From NCBI GenBank assembly GCA_964244585.1, contig CAXTJM010000001.1, forward strand, positions 186,001 through 250,000: a stretch of 64,000 bases of DNA, in the 5' to 3' direction. The stretch's first letter is position 1. The number at the start of each line of letters is the position of its first letter. The position numbers and the translations under genes were made by a program. Below, piece by piece: positions 59,795 to 64,000 of this stretch. The stretch is from LMUY01 sp964244585 (GTDB taxonomy: Bacteria > Pseudomonadota > Alphaproteobacteria > Acetobacterales > Acetobacteraceae). The notes beneath the pieces are model-generated. The model made no database searches and was not told where the DNA came from. It was given only the letters and a program-made list of their open reading frames with translations.

Positions 59795-61084
59795 TCAGCC
59801 CTCGAACGGGTCCCGCATCAAGATGGTGTCGTCGCGTTCCGGGCTGGTGGAAAGCAACGTCACCGTCGACTCGACCAGTTCCTCGATCCGCCGGACGTAT
59901 TTGATGGCCTGCGCGGGCAAGTCGGCCCAGGACCGGGCGCCCCTGGTCGAGCCGGACCAGCCTTCGATGGTCTCGAACACCGGTCGCGCAGCGGCCTGTG
60001 CGCCCTGCGCCGCCGGCAAGTAGCGCATCGTTTGGCCCGCGACCTGGTATCCCGTGCAGATCCGCAGCTCCGGCAGGCCGTCCAGCACGTCCAGCTTGGT
60101 CAATGCCAGGCCCGTGATGCCGCCGACCTTGACCGCCTGGCGGACCATCGCGGCATCGAACCAGCCGCAGCGACGCGGGCGCCCGGTCACGGTGCCGAAT
60201 TCATGGCCGCGCTCGCCCAACATGCGGCCGGTCGCGTCGGTCAACTCGGTCGGGAACGGTCCGCTGCCGACCCGGGTGCAGTATGCCTTGGCGATGCCCA
60301 GTACGAAGCCGACCGCAGCCGGCGCCATGCCGGACCCGCTGGCGGCCGTTGCCGCGATGGTGTTGCTGCTGGTCACGAAGGGGTAGGTGCCGTGATCCAC
60401 GTCCAGCATCACGGCCTGCGCGCCCTCGAACAGGATGCGCTGCCCGGCCCGGCGCGCCTCGTCCAGACGCTGCCAGACGGGTTCGACATGCGGCAGGAGC
60501 CGTGGCGCCAGGGCCAGCAGGTCGTCCAGCAATCGCTGCTTCTCGAACGTCTCGGCGCCCAGGCCGCGGAGCAGCGTGTTGTGGTGCAGCAGCAGCTCGT
60601 CCAGCTTGTCGGACAGGGTCTGCGGCTCGGCCAGGTCGCAGGCGCGGATGGCACGCCGGGCGACCTTGTCCTCGTAGGCCGGGCCGATGCCGCGGCCGGT
60701 GGTGCCGATCTTCCGCTCCCCCCGCGCCGACTCGCGCGCACGGTCGAGTGCCGCATGCAGCGGCAGGATCAACGGCGCGTTGTCGGCGATGCGCAGATTG
60801 GCCGGGGAGACGTCCAGCCCCTGCGCCCGCACCCGGTCCATTTCCGCCAGCAGGGCGACCGGGTCCACCACGACACCGTTGCCGATCACACCCAGTTTGC
60901 CCCGCACCAGACCGGAGGGCAGCAAGCTCAGCTTATAAGTCTGGTTGCCGACCACCAGCGTGTGCCCGGCATTGTGGCCGCCCTGGAACCGCACCACGAT
61001 GTCCGCGCGGCTCGCCAGCCAGTCCACGACCTTTCCCTTGCCTTCGTCGCCCCACTGGGCGCCGATCACCGTCACGTTTGCCAT
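59795..61084 (-). CDS. purA: Adenylosuccinate synthetase
   Basis: 429 aa, full length. IGAQWGDEGKGKVVDWLA (GTP-binding loop and catalytic Asp), GGHNAGHTLVV with the catalytic His, GTTGRGIGPAYEDK, QAVMLDVDHGTYPFVTSSNT and TGRPRRCGWFDA are all present. It joins IMP and aspartate in AMP synthesis. ATG 61082-61084 is chosen; an in-frame TTG two codons upstream has better ribosome binding spacing. It is downstream of hisZ. Confidence 0.96.
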   Translation of the reverse strand: MANVTVIGAQWGDEGKGKVVDWLASRADIVVRFQGGHNAGHTLVVGNQTYKLSLLPSGLVRGKLGVIGNGVVVDPVALLAEMDRVRAQGLDVSPANLRIADNAPLILPLHAALDRARESARGERKIGTTGRGIGPAYEDKVARRAIRACDLAEPQTLSDKLDELLLHHNTLLRGLGAETFEKQRLLDDLLALAPRLLPHVEPVWQRLDEARRAGQRILFEGAQAVMLDVDHGTYPFVTSSNTIAATAASGSGMAPAAVGFVLGIAKAYCTRVGSGPFPTELTDATGRMLGERGHEFGTVTGRPRRCGWFDAAMVRQAVKVGGITGLALTKLDVLDGLPELRICTGYQVAGQTMRYLPAAQGAQAAARPVFETIEGWSGSTRGARSWADLPAQAIKYVRRIEELVESTVTLLSTSPERDDTILMRDPFEG

Positions 61085-61128
61085 GCTCAATTAAGTCCTA
61101 GCGGGATATGGGTCGGGCGCGGCATGGC

Positions 61129-62280
61129 TCACAGCGCCACGGCCGCGCCGCCGCGCAGGATGTGCGTGCAGCGCAACCGCGCAGCCTCGGCCTCCGGATC
61201 GCTCACCGAGTCCAGCGCCGCCACGGTGGCATAGCCCTCCGCCCGCAAGCGCGCCGCCTCGGCATGGTTCCCGCCGACCGGGACGAACACCCGCGATGGA
61301 AGTTGCGGGATGGCGCAGGCCCGCAACACGGCATCCGGGTACAGCGTCAGCCCGGTCGCCGGCTCGTCCTCGCCGCACAGGTAGCGGCCGCCGCGCCCCA
61401 GGACCTCGTGCCGCCCCGTCGCGTACACGGCCGTGCAGACACCGGTGTGGTACGGCAGGTCGCGGAACTCCAGCGGATCGATCGTCAGCTTCAGCGATGG
61501 CGCCCGGTCCTGGATGGTCCGCACGGTCTCCGCCAGACGCCGGCACAGCGTGGCCGACAGCGGTGGCAGCGCCATCCCTTCCAGTTGCGCAAGCGCCGGG
61601 CCGGCGAGCCCGGCCGTCAGCAGCAACTCGCTCAACGTATGGGCCAGCCGGCCGCCATGCTGGACCACGGACGCCACGTCCTTCCGGTCGAGCGCCCGCA
61701 ACAGGACCTGCCGGGCGGGCCCGTTGAACCCGGCCTCGTCCAGCAAGGTCGGCGCGAGCCGCGGCAGCGTCAGGTCGAAGCTGACCCGGGCCAGCCCCAA
61801 CGCCGCCAACGCCTCGGCCGCCACCAGCACCATCTCGGCATCGGCGGCCAGGCTGTCGCAGCCGATCAGCTCGATGCCGGCCTGGGCGATCTGGCGATCC
61901 GGCGCGATCTGGTTGCCCCGCACCAGCAGGCATTGCCCGGCATAGCTCAGCCGCAGCGGGCGGGGCGCATCTGCCAGCCGGGTCGTGGCGATGCGGGCGA
62001 CCTGCGGCGTCATGTCCGCCCGCACGCCCATCATGCGGTGGGAGTCCGGGTCCATCAGCCGGAAGATTTGGTCCGCCATGGCCGAGCCGGAGCCGGCCAG
62101 CAGCCCGTCCTCGAACTCCACCAAGGGCGGCTTGATGCGTTCGTAGCCGTGGGCGGCGAACACGCCCATCACCACCTCCACCGCAGCCGCCTCCGTCTCC
62201 GCCTCCGGCGGCAGCAGGTCGCGCAGTCCGGCCGGCAGCAGGGCCGGGTTCGCGGGCGTGTCGGGCAAGGGATCGGGCAT
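61129..62280 (-). CDS. hisZ: ATP phosphoribosyltransferase regulatory subunit
   Basis: 383 aa, HisRS-like without anticodon domain. Class II motif 2 region VRADMTPQVARIATTRLADA, PRPLRLSYAGQCLLV, and AQAGIELIGCDSLAADAEMV fit HisZ; the tRNA-binding C-terminus of HisRS is absent. It partners short-form HisG in the first step of histidine synthesis; hisG is not in the window. 45 bases upstream of purA, a common alphaproteobacterial order. Confidence 0.92.
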   Translation of the reverse strand: MPDPLPDTPANPALLPAGLRDLLPPEAETEAAAVEVVMGVFAAHGYERIKPPLVEFEDGLLAGSGSAMADQIFRLMDPDSHRMMGVRADMTPQVARIATTRLADAPRPLRLSYAGQCLLVRGNQIAPDRQIAQAGIELIGCDSLAADAEMVLVAAEALAALGLARVSFDLTLPRLAPTLLDEAGFNGPARQVLLRALDRKDVASVVQHGGRLAHTLSELLLTAGLAGPALAQLEGMALPPLSATLCRRLAETVRTIQDRAPSLKLTIDPLEFRDLPYHTGVCTAVYATGRHEVLGRGGRYLCGEDEPATGLTLYPDAVLRACAIPQLPSRVFVPVGGNHAEAARLRAEGYATVAALDSVSDPEAEAARLRCTHILRGGAAVAL

Positions 62281-62289
62281 GCCGGGCGG

Positions 62290-63396
62290 CTATATCATCG
62301 CGGATACGGGGGCAGAAGCGGCGGCGTAGGCCCAATCGAGCCAGGGCAGCAATGCATCGATGTCAGCCGTGTCCACCGTGGCGCCGCCCCAGATGCGCAA
62401 ACCCGCCGGGGCATCGCGGTAGTTCGCGATGTCGTAGGCGACGCCCACCCCCTCCAGCAGGGTCGCCATTTGCGGGGCGAACTCGGCGATACGCAGGCAG
62501 ATGGAGGTGGGCGAGCGATGGGCCGGATCGACCGCCAGGAAGCTGACCCAGGGCGTCGCGGCAACCCAGTCCGCGAGCCTCGCCAGATTGGCTTCCGCCC
62601 TGGCGATCAGGCCTGGCAACCCGCCCTGCCGCTCCGCCCAGGCCAGCCCGTCCAGCGCGTCGGCCACGCACAGCATGGACGGCGTGTTGATCGTCTCGCC
62701 GCGGAAGATGCCGGGCGTGATGCGGAAGATCTTGGGCATCGGCCAGGCCGGCCGGTTCCGCTCCAGCCGGGCCTGGGCGCGCGGCGAAAGGGCGAGCATG
62801 CCGTGCCCGGCCTCCCCGCCCAGCGCCTTCTGCCAGGACCAGGTCACGACATCCAGCCGGTCCCATGGCAGCTCCATGGCGAAGGCGGCGGACGTGGCGT
62901 CGCAGATCACCAGGCCCTCGCCGCGGCGCAGCCAGGGTCCGTCGGTCAGCCGCACGCCGGAGGTGGTGCCGTTCCAGGCGAGCACGAGGTCGTGTGCCGG
63001 GTCGACCGAGGCGAGGTCCGGCAGGCTCCCATACTCGGCGGCCAAGGTCCGCACGCCGGGCAGCTTCAACTCCCGCGTAATGTCGGCTGCCCACTGTGCG
63101 GAGAAGCTTTCGAACGCGAGCACGTCCACCGGCCGCGGCCCCAGCAGCGACCACAGCGCCATCTCCACCGCCCCGGTGTCGGAGGCGGGAACAATGCCGA
63201 GCCGCCACTCCGCCGGCATCCCCAGCAAGGCGGCGGACCGGTCGATCACCTCGGCGAGCATCGCCCTGGCCGCTGGCGCGCGGTGGCTGCGGCCCAGCAT
63301 CGTGTTGTCCAGCGCCGCGGCGCTCCAGCCCGGGCGTTTGGCACAGGGGCCGGAGGAGAAGCACGGGTTGGCAGGGCGGGAGACGGGCTTGATCAT
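62290..63396 (-). CDS. serC: Phosphoserine aminotransferase
   Basis: 368 aa. FSSGPCAKRPGWS, GRSHRAPAA, and the PLP-lysine region VVTWSWQKALGGEAGHGML match the alphaproteobacterial SerC branch. It converts 3-phosphohydroxypyruvate to phosphoserine. serA, which often follows, is not between serC and hisZ (10 bases apart). Confidence 0.92.
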   Translation of the reverse strand: MIKPVSRPANPCFSSGPCAKRPGWSAAALDNTMLGRSHRAPAARAMLAEVIDRSAALLGMPAEWRLGIVPASDTGAVEMALWSLLGPRPVDVLAFESFSAQWAADITRELKLPGVRTLAAEYGSLPDLASVDPAHDLVLAWNGTTSGVRLTDGPWLRRGEGLVICDATSAAFAMELPWDRLDVVTWSWQKALGGEAGHGMLALSPRAQARLERNRPAWPMPKIFRITPGIFRGETINTPSMLCVADALDGLAWAERQGGLPGLIARAEANLARLADWVAATPWVSFLAVDPAHRSPTSICLRIAEFAPQMATLLEGVGVAYDIANYRDAPAGLRIWGGATVDTADIDALLPWLDWAYAAASAPVSAMI

Positions 63397-63448
63397 CGCG
63401 CCCGACTATACCGGAACTTGGCGGCGGCGCACCTCCACGCAGATCGGC

Positions 63449-63943
63449 TCAGTAGGTGATGGTGGCCGTGACGGTATCGGTATACAGGCCCGGCGCCACG
63501 ACCTGGTTGGCGGGGATTTGGCCATAGACGTTAATGGACTGCACCAGTCCGGTGCCCGTCCCGGCCAGGGTGTTCGTGCCCACCGTGTTGCCCCAGACGA
63601 CGGAATGGCCGGCATCGGAATACAGGCTGTAGCTCAGCGCGCTCGTGTTGAAGGTCATCCTGCGCTGGCTCACCGTCGCACCGGTGCCCAGCCCCAGGTC
63701 AAGCCCGATATTGTAGGTCGTGCCCACCGTGCATGTCACCGCCAGCGCGGTCGTGGCGTTCGTCACGGCGGTGCTGTAGTTGCCGAACGCGAGCGGCGCC
63801 GCCGTGATGCTGCAAAACGACAGGACGGTCGCACTCACGGCCATCGTGGATGTGGCGGTCGCCGCGCCTGCTGGTTGTGCGCCTTGCGCTAGTACCAGTG
63901 CAGCCGCCAAGCCGCAGCGGCCAAACCACCATACCTTCTGCAT
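63449..63943 (-). CDS. Spore coat U domain (SCPU) secreted pilus-like protein
   Basis: 164 aa from ATG 63941-63943 (GGAG upstream; an ATG 5 codons earlier is possible). Signal peptide to AGAA. The mature part VSATVLSFCSITAAPLAFGN, LAVTCTVGTTYNIGLDLG, SYSLYSDAGHSVVWG and ending GLYTDTVTATITY is a SCPU/F17-like fold with one conserved Cys pair. These are secreted by chaperone-usher systems; the partner genes would lie beyond the window edge. Confidence 0.85.
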   Translation of the reverse strand: MQKVWWFGRCGLAAALVLAQGAQPAGAATATSTMAVSATVLSFCSITAAPLAFGNYSTAVTNATTALAVTCTVGTTYNIGLDLGLGTGATVSQRRMTFNTSALSYSLYSDAGHSVVWGNTVGTNTLAGTGTGLVQSINVYGQIPANQVVAPGLYTDTVTATITY

Positions 63944-64000
63944 TCCGCACGTCTCCATATAAGTAGAAGCAGCACGAACGCCTTTTTGGGTCCATAGACC

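Noticed and set aside
1..64000. CRISPR arrays, rRNA genes, complete insertion sequences
   Set aside because: No regularly spaced repeats, rRNA motifs or transposase frames were seen.

Overview
The window is GC-rich, densely coded chromosomal DNA of an alphaproteobacterium. The likeliest placement is Rhodospirillales, perhaps Acetobacteraceae. This is inferred from the RpoH sequence, the purA-hisZ-serC block, the DUF6476/DUF2256 pair, the TPR plus family 9-like glycosyltransferase and the overall codon bias; the species cannot be named from the sequence alone.

Layout. 1-4488: end of a nickel/cobalt permease, an Fe3+ ABC importer (binding protein, permease, ATPase; minus strand) and a photoactive yellow protein (PYP). 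4615-14071: a TPR-glycosyltransferase, then an acyl-activation cluster: a double alpha/beta-hydrolase, diverging from a FATP-type acyl-CoA synthetase, and a tightly overlapping minus-strand set of acyl carrier protein, small adenylate-forming ligase and FabG-like reductase, followed by an orphan peptide-type binding protein. 14335-18944: a bacterial NHEJ locus (Ku, LigD) with an unusual gene translationally coupled to ligD whose C-terminus resembles an Xre-MbcA-ParS antitoxin domain.

19.8-31.2 kb looks like an integrated mobile or plasmid-derived element. It has a tRNA-3'-end-like inverted repeat at one edge, a frameshifted PIN-domain gene, an HTH regulator, a tyrosine recombinase, many short overlapping unknown genes, a GNAT-phospholipase D gene pair, a plasmid-type replication protein, and three copies of a roughly 25-bp motif. 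31.1-44.3 kb holds DNA repair (Mpg), a flavin monooxygenase and two transporters, mixed with an unusual number of broken genes: frameshifted Tex30-like hydrolase, truncated SDR, Ada with a stop and a frameshift, multiply frameshifted PEP mutase-like enzyme, and fragments of NIPSNAP, SMC-like ATPase, SRAP and DUF1993 genes joined at two chimeric junctions. Either this region is decaying and rearranged, or the assembly carries indels here.

40.9-52.7 kb carries envelope and unknown proteins. At its centre is an operon-like run of a fatty acid desaturase, membrane protein, B12-binding radical SAM enzyme, YcxB-like protein and further membrane proteins, preceded by a divergent ArsR regulator with two matching palindromic operators; this is the best candidate here for an undescribed pathway. 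53.9-64 kb is core genome: tRNA-Glu, RluD-type pseudouridine synthase, heat-shock sigma factor RpoH with its own promoter and terminator, a pseudokinase with a small membrane partner, purA, hisZ, serC and a spore-coat-U pilus-like protein.
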